Positions 47,820 through 60,071 of a stretch of 64,000 nt of DNA are shown piece after piece. The position numbers and the translations under genes were made by a program. The notes below the pieces were generated by a model. The model ran no database searches. It saw only the letters and a program-made list of their open reading frames with translations, and had not been told where the DNA came from. Position 1 is the first letter of the stretch, and each line of letters begins with the position of its first letter. Source of the stretch: Schistocephalus solidus (Eukaryota; Platyhelminthes; Cestoda; Diphyllobothriidea; Diphyllobothriidae); assembly GCA_017591395.1 (NCBI GenBank), contig WEDG01005498.1, forward strand, positions 33,876 to 97,875, in the 5' to 3' direction.

Positions 47820-50483
47820 TTTATTTTTATTTATTTATTGACAGTTTAAAGGCAAGGTCAAAAAACATATACAGTAGAGGGTCAAGCTGACAGTGAAAAA
47901 AACTCCTGATCGTGGTTGCAGGTGTTTTCAGGAGAAAAAACTGCAGCTTATTGAGTAAATAAAGTTCAGGACAGGGACGCGTTAACACAGGTGCCCAGTG
48001 AAGAACTTCTCCATTCAGTGTTACGGATCCGGTATTCTGCACCAGCAGGTATGTCGGCGAGCGGCTGTTCGCTGTCGACTGAGAAATAAGCCGATTGAGG
48101 TTTGCAGAGCCAGCAATATTTCCCTCAGCATGAAGTCCGGCACAGGATTCAGAGTCCATGACCGCCATCAGAACCGAAGAGAGCTTCCACAGAGTCAGCA
48201 CCCAAAAGTTTTGGAAGGTGTCCTGAATGTAGAAAACTAGTGACAGTTCGCGTAAGCAAGGAATAGCGTTGCTGAATTTTGATACTTCTAGGTAGCTTAT
48301 TCCAGATTGCTCTGGCGTTAACCGAAAAAACTGTCGGTATCTAACTGTGCGTGCCAAAGGGAGAAATACAAATAAATCTCGATGACTGGTGCGCCGAGAG
48401 TGGTCGAGGTGCCTCAGAGATGTAAGGGGGTGAAATGTACGACTGTTTAGTAGTTTAAACAGTAAAAATAATCCCTTTTGTAATCTGCGAAGCCACTGCG
48501 GGTCAAGGCTTGTAAGCTCACAGCGTTCTTGGTAGGACAGGTTTCAGTGTTCTGAATAGAAAACTCTTTTTGTAAAGAAGTGCTGGACTGATTCTATCTT
48601 CTTTCGTTTACTAGCGTGCAGAAGGCTAAGAAGAAACGAGCAGTATTCCAGACTAGGCCTGACATACATTTTATAGAGGCTGATTCTAATGTTGACGGTT
48701 TTAAAATTTCTGTGAATAAACCCAGTAGTTTTGGCGTCCTTTCGAGACAATCAGGGCGCAGTGCTCTGACAGATTAAGACTATTAGAATATGATATGTCC
48801 AGCTTTATAATTCCGGTCACATTTAGATCGTGACCGTCTATGCTTAGGTGGGGCTGATGGTTGTCACCAAAAACCCATAACGGAACACTTTTGCCAAGAA
48901 AGTGAGAGGCGCCATGTGCGACACCACTGAGCGAAGGCCTGAAGATCCGTTTTTAAGAGCTCAAGCACAATGTTGCGATCAACCGGTTTATATCGATAGG
49001 CAACTTTTAAATCATCAGCGTACATAAAGGGCCTACCATACTGAAAAAAATAAGGAACATCGTTGACAAAGAGGAAAAATAGAAGCGGGCCGAGCACGCT
49101 GCCCTGAATAACTCCGCTCCTCACATGCGTGGGGTTGAAGATAACATCAGAAATTTCAACCCGTTGTGCGCGAGCATTCAAATAGGAAAATATTAAGTTC
49201 AGAAGTTTGTTACCTATGCCGAAGAAGGAAAGTTTCAGCAATAGGAGATCATGGTCAACACGATCAAAAGCCTTAGTGAAATCGAAGTAAACGGTGTAAA
49301 TTGCAAAAAACCGCTGTCTCTGGATTGTAGCACATGATCAAAGAAAGAGAGCTGACAAGTTAACAAGACCTTTTTTCGAGAAAACCATGCTGAGCCGAAT
49401 CAAGTAGGCTATTCTCTCTTAGGTGACGCATCATCTTGTCTTTGATCAAGGTCTCGAAGATCTTCGAGACTGCTGGTAGTGTATTTATTGGCCTAAAGTC
49501 GTCAAATGACGAAGGTCGGCCGTGTTTTGGAATAGGCAATATGTGCGATTCCTTCCATAAAATAGGAAAAGTTTCACTTTCAAGAGCAAGATTAAATATC
49601 TTATACAGAAGGGACGGAAATATATCGTTTGCATCCGCCATTATAACGCTGACTGCGACGCCATCTCTTCCTGGACTGTAAGATTTACGAAAACGCCGAA
49701 TGGCTACGGTCACGTCCCAGAGGGTAAAAGTTATGGTTCCGAGGACGTTACCGGTCCAAACCCGGATGTTAGGAAAGGGGGCGACAGTATGTTCACTAAA
49801 TGTTCTAGACAAGAAAGCGTTGAAGCTATCAGTAGTCAACTAAGCGTCAGATATTGGGTTTCCTAAAGCGTCTCGAAGTACGGGGTGCTGCGTTTTTCTC
49901 TTCGCTTTTACTGTGCGCGAAAAGAGCTTCGCGTCATTTAACGATGGGGTTTTCGTCAAAGGTAACCTCATCGGCTTGTCGGTTTTCGTCAGACAGCCTC
50001 TTAGCCTCTTCAAAGATTTGCTGGATCAAGGGCAGGACGGAGGTGTCGTTTTGTAGGTGAAAACGACGGGAGAGTCTACGCAGTCTACGGCGGAATGATA
50101 AAGGGAGGTAGACTTCATCCTTGACATTACTTATTTTCTTACGGGGAACAAAACGAAAAATGAGTGGACCTAGAACTTTATAAAAAGTATCAGTTCAAAC
50201 ATTAACATCTGAACATACGAATAAGTTAGTCCAGTCGTGGGAATTAAGGTGTGTTTTATCAATTCCCTCATATTTGCTGATCTAAAATCACGGAAAAAGC
50301 TATATTTTTTGGAAAACGATTTAGCAGCCTCTTGTTCTAGTGTAGAAAGAATAATAGTATGATCGAAATTCCCAAGTGGATCTAAAGGTGACACTGACAA
50401 TGGCTGACAACCTCTACAAAAAATAAGATCAAGTATGTTTGATACTCGGGTGAGAAAATCAACTACCTGGTCCCATATGCCTT
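47820..50483 (-). mobile_element. CR-B LINE copy 3, RT and 3' end (part 1)
   Basis: The 3' tail is (TTTA)n on the plus strand at 47820-47842. Minus frames are the thumb (48750-48544), the palm (49241-48864: GVIQGSVLGPLLFFLFVNDV; MYADDLKVAYRYKPVDRNIV) and RT fingers (49839-49360: GVAVSVIMADANDIFPSLLY; FDDFRPINTLPAVSKIFETL). Motif A VYFDFTKAFDRVDHD keeps its Asp. The linker and the end of the endonuclease run to 50483. There an 8-bp TATCTATA marks the edge of a nested CR-C; the element resumes at 52237. Confidence 0.82.
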
Positions 50484-50491
50484 TATCTATA

Positions 50492-52228
50492 AATAAATAA
50501 ATAAATTGTACATTTAAGGCCCAGAGAGCAGCATCATTTCAAACTTAATATCGCGATACAAATAAATACAAAGTGGATAATTGCTGCACTATTTGAGCAG
50601 CCATATTAACAGCAGAAATGAACAATATGGTAGGCATATCCGATTCAGAACGATTTGCCATTTTTAAAACAATAGTAAACAATCTTTAACATATACGGTG
50701 AACTAGAAAAGAAGCAGTTAAAAAATTCCTTCGGTTGAATCGGAGGCGGAGTTCAGTGAGCCGCCAATTTAAAAAAAATAGGAAAAAAAAATGCTTCACT
50801 AAAAAATTAATAGCTAGATGCAATGGGATAGTGCTGTGATGTTGCTGAAAACGTATGAGGGTTCGGAACGCTCCTTGTCGTGGGAGAGATAATAAAGCAG
50901 TCAGAGCTACTGTTTGTAACCACCAGTGGAGGTGAGAGAGGACGAACTCATCGTAGACACCAGGGTCAAAATGAAGAGGGGACAGTAGAGGTCATGAGAT
51001 CATCATCGAGATGCGACGTTGCCGACTGCATAGTCCACCAATCAAAGAGACGAAAACATCAGAACCAGCCATGGTCATCAACAGATTCCGGCGACCATCG
51101 TCGAGGTTGCAAAAGCGGAGGAAAGTACCAAGGTTGTCAAAACTTGGCGATGCTACTTAAAAAGGAGGGGAGCAAAAAGTGAATGCAAATGTTGACTCTG
51201 CAGAGGATGATGGATGTATAATAAGAGAACAATAAAAGATTGACTCTGCAGAGGATGATGGACATATAATAAGAGACCATTATAATATCAAGGGAGCTGA
51301 CTCAAATACCAGTAGGACTCTTTTCGAAATCCAAAAGTTGCGAGTTAGGGAAGGAAACAGACAATAAGCACTTTATATCTCCCGAAGTTAAATGTTTGCG
51401 TAACTTGTTTTGAAAATAGCTACTGTGGACGACAACCTAATTTGTAGTGGAAGATTATTCCAGATGAAAGCATATTTGGAGGCAAAAACTGAGACCGGTT
51501 AGTTGTGGAGCTAAGGGTGTGAAATGATCATGGAGGAATTACGAGTGGCATAGGGTCGATCTACCGGAGTGAGAGCGTTAATTCGTGGGAGAATTGGGCT
51601 AGAGTTAACGCGAAACAGGAAGCAGAGACCGGCTTCGAGTCTTCTAACCGAGAGAAATTTAATGTCTGCTAACTGGCATCTATCCGTATAAGAGATACTG
51701 GATTCAGGAAGAGAAAATATTCTTCGAGTAAAAACCCTCTGAACGTTTTCAATCTTACTGCAGTCAGAGGCGTTCATCAGCCTAAAGAGGGGACAGCAGT
51801 ATTCTAGAATAGGAAGAACAAACATTCGGTACAGGTCTAACTTTATTTCCGGAAGGAAGAAATTATGCGATATAAAACCACATATCTTTGCAGCCTTTGC
51901 ATAAATTCGATCTGCATGAGGCGATAATGCTAGCTTGTTCGTGTAACTTAGACCTAAGTCTTTTATGGTTGATCGTTCTAAAAGTGTACTATTTTGAAAT
52001 AAGATGGGTCCAGGAAGCTTAGCGGGACCAAAACACATAAAAATACTCTTGGATGAAGAAAACACCATCTGCCAAGTACAGCTCCAACGTGAAAGCATAA
52101 GTGGATCAGTGTTGATTTTATCCACGCAACTATTGGCAGTGTCTTTAGAAAATGAATAAATACACCTGAGATCGTCAGCGTAAACGAACTTTTGTGAATT
52201 TGTGAGTTAAGCTGAAATTTCGTTTATG
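50492..52228 (-). mobile_element. CR-C LINE nested in CR-B copy 3, with target-site duplication
   Basis: TATCTATA occurs at 50484-50491 and again at 52229-52236, flanking the insert. CR-B homology is continuous across the excised interval. The tail (AATAAATAAATAAA on the plus strand) lies at 50492 and the 5' truncation is at 52228. The minus frame 52125-51511 (204 codons) starts after the catalytic box (a YADDLRCIYSFS-like block is just upstream). It encodes thumb and C-terminus: FGPAKLPGPILFQNSTLLER, LPILEYCCPLFRLMNASDCS, INALTPVDRPYATRNSSMII. It is the best CR-C C-terminal domain here. Confidence 0.85.
51193..51288. repeat. 48-bp tandem duplication inside CR-C
   Basis: TGACTCTGCAGAGGATGATG starts at 51193 and again at 51241, and each copy is followed by a TATAATAAGAGA stretch. 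The CR-C copy at 62.5 kb has the block only once, so the duplication belongs to this copy. Confidence 0.8.
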
Positions 52229-52236
52229 TATCTATA

Positions 52237-53835
52237 GCCTCAAGAAGGTCTTCGAAATTTGCAGGACCGGAAGTTGGAAACCAGTGAACTTCAGGAAGAT
52301 TGAAGTGACCTGCAATCAAGCATTACTTCAGATTTAAGTCAGCTGCGGCGTGAAATGCCAGCAAGAGACAAAGATCGTAATCCTCGTTGGCATTGGGTGG
52401 ACAATAGACACTACCAACGAGTAAAGAGTAGTTATCTTTTAGAACAACTCGGAGCCAACAGCTCTCCTCTACGTGCGGTAAATTGGCGATGGTCCAATGG
52501 AAAAATGTAAGTGTTTGCCTAATATAGATACAGCTTCCTCCGCCACGGCCCTCATGTCGATCATTCTGAATGTAAGCGTAGCCTAGAATAGAGAGTTCGG
52601 AGTCGGATACACAGGGTGTTGCCCATGTCTCTGTAACTATTACAATGTCGGGGTGGTGGATGAAAACCAGAGTCTGGAGCAAAGGCATCTTATTAAGCAG
52701 AGATCTGGCATTGAGGACGATTCGTTTAAGCGGGCACGTTTTTGGTTTCTGAAACGGGAAAGTTAGGCTGTCAGGGTGACTGCCTTCGGCCAAAACATGC
52801 TCTTTTCACTTGAACTATCTGTTCATCCCCTTATATTGAGATTTCCCTCGCCATTGGTCTTTCGTGTTTCCAGTTCTATTATTAGCTGTCGCATTTTCAT
52901 TCACTCTTTCAGCCCATATTTCGGTTGAAAAAACACTTCAGAATGCGGACCACGCAGGGTAAATTGTCTCTGTAGCAGGAGCTCTGCCTGTGCATCGTTT
53001 TCCAAGATGATTTTAAGAGGTCTTGGTCGAGGATTTGAATTGGGTGTAGACGGAGCCTTCCCTATTCTATATGCCTTGAGAATATGAATGGACTCGCCGT
53101 CCGTTAGCAGCGTTTTTGCATACAATTGAAGGAGTTCCAAGTCATGTTTAACTCGCTCCTTTGGAATAATTGAAGCTGACTCTTGCACACCTTTAATGAC
53201 TACATTCTGTTTTCGACTCAATCGAGGGCCCGTTTGTAACTCAGATCTTTCACCTGAGTGAGTACTGGTAACCAGTTCGCTTTGTCTAATAGGTCCAGAT
53301 GAACCGGGTGTTGGGCAGGCTTGAGCCAAATCTCTGCACGACTTGTTCTTCTTAGACCTTTTCTTCTTTGGCTTTACAAACTCGCCAACCTCTTCAACAT
53401 CGCATGTTGGTGCAACGTCTACCTGTGATGTAACGATGGGCGGTAAAGCCAGATTAGTGCTGATACTAGTACTGGTGGAGTGACGCAAGGACTAGATGGG
53501 GCCCCCTTCGGAAGTAGCGAAAATCCCCTTGGTTTACCGGGTCCAGCAATTGCGATATTTTTAATGTGACTTGTATGTAAGCTTGAAGAAGCTATATATG
53601 AATACGAAGTTTGCTTTTTGGTAGGTTTATTACACACAGGAGCTTTTTAGCAGTTGGGAAAGATAAAGATTTTTAAAGTTATCTATTTCTTGTCTTAGAT
53701 TGCTTATTTCCTACTCCATCCCTGAGAATTCCTGCTGGAGGCTGAAACACCGCATTAATGTTTCGTCTTCGTAAGCTACATAAGTTAAGTTTACTGAACG
53801 TTTACCCCTTTTATCGGGAGGTGAACAAATAGCAC
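52237..53835 (-). mobile_element. CR-B LINE copy 3, ORF1 and endonuclease (part 2)
   Basis: Frame 53488-52901 (195 codons) is ORF1: KPKKKRSKKNKSC (nuclear-localisation-like), NVVIKGVQESASIIPKERVK, RPRPLKIILENDAQAELLLQ and EVFFQPKYGLKE. Frame 53637-53419 and the bases up to 53835 hold the ORF1 N-terminus with the EDETLMRCFSLQQEFSGME block. Frame 52793-52323 is the endonuclease: LKRIVLNARSLLNKMPLLQT, PDIVIVTETWATPCVSDSEL, RGGGSCIYIRQTL, LLVGSVYCPPNANEDYDL. It is the least damaged endonuclease of the CR-B set. The 5' end is truncated near 53835. Confidence 0.82.
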
Positions 53836-54093
53836 CCTAGTAGCAAGCAATATATACTAGATGTCTTTTAGATATCTATTAATCGAGATATGTATATCTA
53901 TTGTATATCTATTTTGGCCACTTTATATATATCTATTAGATATCGATTTATCGATATATTCGGCAAACGGCGAAAATGGTACCTACGCCTTCCGTTTGGT
54001 GCCTTTTACTAACCTACTACGCTAATAATGCCCCTTGCACCTGTATTTTTAAGTATAAGACTTGTTGAAGACAATATTTACAGAATAATGTAT
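53836..54093. repeat. AT-rich degenerate tandem and palindrome
   Basis: TATATCTATT-like units recur four times between about 53870 and 53940. ATATCGAT-TT-ATCGATAT at 53940-53957 is a palindrome with 8-bp arms. No gene is seen. It separates the 5' end of CR-B copy 3 from the pseudogene downstream. Confidence 0.55.
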
Positions 54094-55116
54094 TTATAAA
54101 TTCAAAGGAATATGGACAAAGGTGTGCGGTTTCTTTTTCCTCCGTCGTCCTCGTGTTGAAGGCGGTAGGTTAACCGACGATGGTCCAGCATTGTTGTATG
54201 CAAGCAAACAGTATTTTTTTAAACAATTGTATACTGATTGACAGGCTGCTGGATGTCCAATTTGTTTTTGCAGCCTCTGGCAATGGCTATCAAGTGATCG
54301 TTTAAGTCACCTGGCAATGGCAGACTCAAAATCGGATAATTTATACAAGCCGCTTGCATTCCAGGCTGCAAACACCTCTATATAGTGACAGTGAGACGGT
54401 TTTTGATGGACTTACCAAGCATAACATCATATATTTTTGATTTTGACAAACTGTCTTTAGCCTTACGTCCTTTAAAATTTACCTGTAGGCTAATTTTATC
54501 GTCAAAGATAGCAAAAAACATTCTCTTCACAAAATCGTCGATGGTTTGCCCGCCGAGGCATGTAAGATAGGAGGTCTAACATAAGAGTTATAGAATTAAT
54601 AGACAGCTTACCAACTGAAAACGAAATTCTTGATTCATTAGCTGGTTATTCAGCTGTCGGAATTCAGTTTCTGAATGCAAATGATGTGGTATAGGATTTT
54701 TGGGCAGCTGGGGAGCTGCCGGTCCTGATGTGCAAGGCTGCTGCTGATGCAGTGCCTCCAAATGCCAAAGATAGCCCAGCGTTTTTCGTTGGGCCTTTAC
54801 AACATAATCAACTTTAGCTGATATGTCAGCTATCTGTTGGCACATAAGTTACATGGCCCTCTGAAGATTTTTTGAATTCGATTCTTCTACAGTAATCAAA
54901 CGGAAAACTATGTTACCTTCATTATGCGGCGCTTCGCCCGCTGGAATAGTTTCAAAAGAATCATTTAGATCGTCTTGTGGTTCCTGAGGAGAACAAAGTT
55001 ATTTTAAAGTTACTTACGGGCACTGAAATGGGTTCACCTCTGAGAAGGTAAATAGCCTCATCAATCGCCGAGCGGCGTTGGCACTGGAAAAGCCTACGTA
55101 AGGGCAGGTCACTCAT
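54094..55116 (-). pseudogene. DUF4806-domain gene, four exons, two premature stops
   Basis: Minus-strand exons 55116-55018, 54983-54612, 54575-54416 and 54377-54094 join in phase through GT-AG introns of 34, 36 and 38 nt. They give 304 codons. The N-terminus is MSDLPLRRLFQCQRRSAIDE. The middle has QQIADISAKVDYVVKAQRKT (helical) and FRQLNNQLMNQEFRFQL. Exon 3 has CLGGQTIDDFVKRMFFAIF and ISLQVNFKGRKAKDSLSKSK, which fit the DUF4806 pattern (..F..QL..lGG..l.D.v......iF.d....fNfKGr..K.sl..). The tail is basic (RGRRRKKKPH). TAA at codon 78 (54851-54849) and TGA at codon 234 (54309-54307) break it, but no frameshift or splice-site loss is seen. The function of DUF4806 is not known to me. An acceptor at about 55125 suggests a further 5' exon. 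Alternatives are sequence errors or a young pseudogene of a multicopy family. Confidence 0.75.
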
Positions 55117-55639
55117 GATAAGATCTACAAACGCAAAGGAAAAAGGGGAATGAAATAAGTTAGCAGACGAAGGATCATCCTAAAAACAACGCCGATGTAC
55201 AATATGAACTGCCTCAGCTCTGTTGCCTTTCACGAGTCGAAGTCACTTAAACACCTAACTCGCTGTGAAAACTCGGTCGGTAAAGTTATACCTATAGAAC
55301 GCAATCTATCGTCTATAGTCTCAACCTCCGCAGTCTTAAGTACTGAAGGTGTTAAGCGCCCACTAGCTTTTTAACGATGACTCTTAACCCATTAACGTAG
55401 TAATCTCTTAACCACTCCAAGGTACACTAAATGTAGTGGATCTAGGGGAAACTTTGAAATAAGGCCAAGATTGCACGACACAAATGGAGATACGCCAAGT
55501 ATGGGATCTTAGTCAGTGGACTGCAAGAAGTCATCGTCTTTCCTGTCTCTCTGCCCTTCCTCAAGGTATTGCGGGCTTTTGAAATTGAGCTGCCATCTTT
55601 TTTGCTCTCCATTCGAATGTAAATCTTCTTATATATACT
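55117..55639. other. Spacer between DUF4806 pseudogene and CR-B copy 4
   Basis: On the minus strand, TTTTTTCCTTTGCGTTTGTAG ends at about 55125 and is a strong 3' splice site feeding the first pseudogene exon, but no partner exon is clear. The rest is unassigned. The plus-strand frame at 55516-55698 overlaps the CR-B 5' end and is not a gene. Confidence 0.35.
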
Positions 55640-55952
55640 TGGCGCGTTGTTTGAAATTGGTTTTGAATTTCAAGAACCTCGAGCCTACGAGTTTTTAGTC
55701 TCTACCTCAGTTTAGAAGACACGGTGCTGGAAAATTGTTAAAGAATTTTCTTTATATTCCTCTGAATTTGTAAATTGCGACTTGGACCCTCGGTCTTTGC
55801 GGCTTTCAGAAACTCACGCCGGCTGCGTGATCCTTGCATCTGCTCTCTCAATCGCGGATCGGGCTCCAACCAAAGGCTGAGTCCTTATATTTTCATATTC
55901 CTATTGTTGAATATCCTTACTGACTCTCTGTTAATTTTGTGGCAATTCTAAC

Positions 55953-57205
55953 ATGCAAAACTCAAGTTCCATAAGTTTATTGTCACAAAAATTTGGTCAA
56001 CGACCTAGTTTCTTGGGACCATCTATCGGCACCTCTACCCACTCGGCCAAATTTGCAGGGGATCTTGCTAAGAAATTTAATGGACAAGCAGAAAACAATT
56101 GCAACTATCGTTATTCTGCTAATTGTTTACCTCCCGCTAAACGGGGTAAAAGTTCAGTAAGCTTAACTAATGTAGCTTACGAAGACGAAACATGTATTGG
56201 GTGTTTCAACCTACAGCAGAAATTCACAGAAATGGAGCAAGAAATAAGCAATCTAAGACAAAAAATAGATAACTTAAAAAATCTATATCTTTCCTAACTG
56301 CTAAAAAAGGTCCTGTTCGTAATAAACCTAGCGCAAAACAAAATTCGTATTCATATATAGCTTATTCAAGCTTACATAAAAGTCACATTAAACATATCGC
56401 GATAGCTGGACCCGGTAAACCAGAGGTATCTTCGCTACTTCCAAAGGGAGCCCCATCTAGTCCTTGCGCCACTCCAGCAGCACTTAGTTCAGGTAGCACC
56501 AGCACTAATCTGGCTTTACCGCCCATCGCTACATCACTGGTAGACGTTGCACCAACATGCCATGTTGAAGAGGTTGGCGAGTTCGTTAAGCCAAAGAAGA
56601 AAAGGTCTAAGAAGAACAAGTCGTGCAGATATTTGGCTCTAGCCTGCCCAAGACCCAGTTCATGTGGACCTACCGGGCCAAGTGAATTGGTTACCAGTAC
56701 TCACTCAGCTGCAAGATCTGAGTTACAAACGGGCCCTCGTTTGAGTCGAAAACATAATGTAGTCATTAAAGGGGTCCCGGAGTCAGCTTCAAGTATTCCA
56801 AAGGAGCGAGTCAAACATGACTTGGATCTCCTTCAATTTTATGCAAAAACGATGCTAACGGATGGCGAGTCCATCCACATTCTCAAGGCATATAGAATAG
56901 GGAAAGCTCTGTCCGCACCCGAATCAAATTCTCGACCAAGACCTCTTAAAATCATCTTGGAAAACGAAGCACAAGCACAGCTCCTGCTACAGCAAAAAAC
57001 AACCCTACGGGGCCTGCATTTTGAAGTTTTTTTTTCAACCGGAATACGGACTAAAGGAGCGAATAAAAATGAGACAGTTAATAATAGAACTGGAAATACG
57101 AAGGACCAATGGCGAGGCACATCTCCAAATAAGAAACGGACAAATTGTTCAAGTGAAAAGAGCATTTCTTTGGCCGAAGGCATTCAATCTGACAGCCTAA
57201 CTGTC
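55953..57205 (+). pseudogene. CR-B ORF1 (coiled coil plus C-terminal RNA-binding-type domain)
   Basis: The start MQNSSSISLLSQKFGQR is followed by AYEDETCIGCFNLQQKFTEM and EQEISNLRQKIDNL (coiled coil, to 56297). After a frameshift at about 56295 come KPKKKRSKKNKSC, RLSRKHNVVIKGVPESASSI, ERVKHDLDLLQFYAKTML, and RPRPLKIILENEAQAQLLLQ. A second frameshift at a T-run (about 57025-57034) moves FFQPEYGLKERIKMRQLIIE and RNGQIVQVKRAFLW into another frame, ending near 57205. In the family, such proteins coat the LINE RNA and act as chaperones. Both frameshifts sit at short homopolymer runs. Confidence 0.75.
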
Positions 57206-57209
57206 CCTT

Positions 57210-60071
57210 CTCAGAAACCAAAAACGTGCACGCTTAAATTATTCGTATTAAAAAACAGATCTCTGCTACATAAGATGCCATTGCTCCAGACTCTGGTTTT
57301 CATCCACTGCCCCGACATTGTAATAGTTACAGAGACTTGGGCAACAGCCTGTGTATCCAACTCTGAACTCAATATTCAAGGGTACGACTATATTCGTAAC
57401 GATCGACACGAGGACCGTGGCGGAGGAAGCTGCATCTATATTAAGCAGCCACTTACCTTTTTTGCCGTTGGATTATCGACAATTTACCGCGGTAGAAGAG
57501 AGTTGTTGGCTCCGAGTAGTTCTAAAAGATAACTACTCTTTACTCGTCGGTTGTGTCTATCGACCCCCAAACGCAAGCGGGGATTACGATCTCCGTCTCT
57601 CACAGGCATTTCATGCCGCAGTTGACCTAAATATGAAGAACTGCTTGATTGCAGGTGACTTCAATCTCCCTGAAGTTCATTGATTTCCACCTTTCGGTCC
57701 TGCAAAGTTCGAAACCTTGCTTAAGGCCATAGATACTGGCACGTGGGATAAGGTAGTTGATTTTCCCACCCGAGGATCAAACATACTTGATCTTATCTTC
57801 TGCAGAGATTGTCAGCCATTGTCAGTTTCACCTTTAGACCCACTTGGGAGTTCAGACCATGCTATAGTTGTTTCTTTACTAGAAATCGAGGCTGATGAAA
57901 CGTTTTCAAAAAATATAGCTTTTTCCACGATTTCCGATCAGCAAATATGGGGGAATTACTAACACATCTTAATTCCCACGATTGGACTAACTTCTTTCTA
58001 TGTTTGGATGTGAATGTTTGTACTGATACATTCTACCAAGTTCTAGGTCCACTCATTTCTCGTTTTGTTCCTCGTAAGAAAATAATTAATGTCAAGGATG
58101 TAGTCTACCTCCCTTTATCTTTCCGCCGTAGATTGCGTAGACTCTCGCGTCGTTTTCATCGACTTAATGACACTTCCGTCCTGCCATTGATCCAGCAAAT
58201 CTTTGAACAGGCTAAGAGGCTCTCCGACGAAAAGCGACTAGCTGAAGAGGCTAACTTTGCCAAAAATCTTCGTACAATGTTGCAAAACTCTTTTCGCGGA
58301 CAGTAAAAGCGCAGAGAAAAACTCAGTACCCTGTAATTCGAGATGATTTTGAAACCCTATAGCTGACGCTAAGTTGACGGCTGATAGCTTCAATGCTTTC
58401 TTGTCTAGAACTTTCAGTGAACATTCGGTCGCCCCCTTTCCAAACGTCCGGGTTTGGACCGGTAACGTCCTCGAAAACATTACTTTTAGCCTCTGGGACG
58501 TAACCGTAGCCATTCGGCGTTCTCGCCAATCTAACAGTCCTGGACAAGATGGCGTCCCGGTCAGCGTTCTAAAGGCGGGTGCAAATGATATATTTCCGTC
58601 ACTTCTGTATAAGATATTCAATCTTGCTCTCGAAAGTGAAACCTTCCCTATTTTGTGGAAGGAATCGTACATTTTGCCTATACCCAAACACGGCCGAACT
58701 TCGTCATTTGACGACTTTAGGCCAATAAATACACTGCCAGCAGCCTCGAAGATATTAGAGACCTTGATTAAAGACAAGTTGATGGGTCACCTAACAGAGA
58801 ATAACCTACTTAATGCGGCTCAGCATGGGTTTCTCGAAAAAAGATCTTGTGACACCTGCCAGCTCTCTTACTTTGATCATGTGCTACAATCTAGAGATAG
58901 TGGTTTTTGCAATTTACACCGTTTATTTCGACTTCACGAAGGCTTTTGATCGTGTTGACCACGATCTCCTCCTGCTGAAACTTACCTCCTTTGGCATAGG
59001 TAACAAGCTTCTGAACTTAATATCCTCCTATTTGAATGATTGCGCACAACGGGTAAAAATTTCCGATGTTATCTCCAACCCCACGCACGTGAGGAGTGGA
59101 GTTATTCAGGGTAGTGTACTCGGCCCGCTTCTATTTTGCCTTTTTGTGAACGATGTTCCTGATTGTTTTCAGTATGGTAGGCCCTTTATGTACGCTGATG
59201 ATTTAAAAGTTGCCTATCGTTATAAACCGGTCGATCGCCACATTGTGCTTGAGCTCTTAAAAAGGATCTTCAAGCCTTCGCTCAGTGGTGTCGCACATGG
59301 CGCCTTTCGCTCTCTTGGAACAAAAATGCTCCGTTATGGTTAGTTGTGACAACCATCAGCCTCATCTAAGCATAGACGGTCATGACTTAAATGTGCCCGG
59401 GTTTATAACGGATTGGGGCATATCATATTCTAGTAGTCTTAATCTGTCAGAGCACTGCGCCCTGATTGTCTCTAAAGCACGCCAAACCACTGGGTTTATT
59501 CTCAGAAATTTTAAAACCCTCAATATTAGGACCAGCCTTTATAAAATGTATGTCAGACCTAGTCTGGAATACTGCTCGTTTCTATTTAGCCTTCTGCACG
59601 CGAGTGAACGGAGGAAGATAGAATCAGTCCAGCACTTCTTTACTAAAAAGAGTTATTACTTCAGAGCACAGAAACCTGTCCTACCAACAACGCTGTGAGC
59701 TTACAAGCCTCGACCCGTTGTGGCTTCGTAGATTACAGAAGGGACTATTTTTACTGTTCAAGCTTTTTAAACGGTTTTTACCTTTAACCCCCTTACATCC
59801 CTGGAGGCAGCTCGACCACTGTCGGCGAACCAATCATAGAGATGTATTCTTATTTCTTCCTTTGGCACGCACCATTAAATACCGTCAGTTTTTTTCGGTA
59901 AACGCTATAGCAATCTGGAATAAACTACCCAGAAGTATTAAAATTCAGCAAAACTATCCTTTGTTTACGAGAGCTGTCACTAGTTTTCTACATTCAGGAC
60001 ACCTTCCACGAATTTTGGGTGCTGATTCTATGGAAGCTCTCTTCCGTTCTGATGGCGTCCACGGACTCTGA
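57210..60071 (+). pseudogene. CR-B endonuclease-reverse transcriptase polyprotein, frameshifted
   Basis: Endonuclease: SLLHKMPLLQTLVFIHCPDI, VIVTETWATACVSNSEL, RGGGSCIYIKQPL, then in a second frame CWLRVVLKDNYSLLVGCVYR and NCLIAGDFNLPEVH (57351-57683). SNILDLIFCRDC and GSSDHAIVVSLLE follow (57717-57962; the SDH motif). RT: GVPVSVLKAGANDIFPSLLY, FDDFRPINTLPAASKILETL (58374-58949), VYFDFTKAFDRVDHDLLLLK, GVIQGSVLGPLLFCLFVNDV and MYADDLKVAYRYKPVDR (58813-59343). Thumb and C-terminus: YKMYVRPSLEYCSFLFSLLH and YRQFFSVNAIAIWNKLPRSI (to 60071). All catalytic motifs are intact, but about six frameshifts or stops are needed to join them. Confidence 0.8.

Noticed and set aside
50880..51182. A 100-codon plus-strand gene with charged residues
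   Set aside because: It lies in the antisense of the CR-C 3' non-coding region. The same sequence at 13.2 and 62.2 kb is not open.
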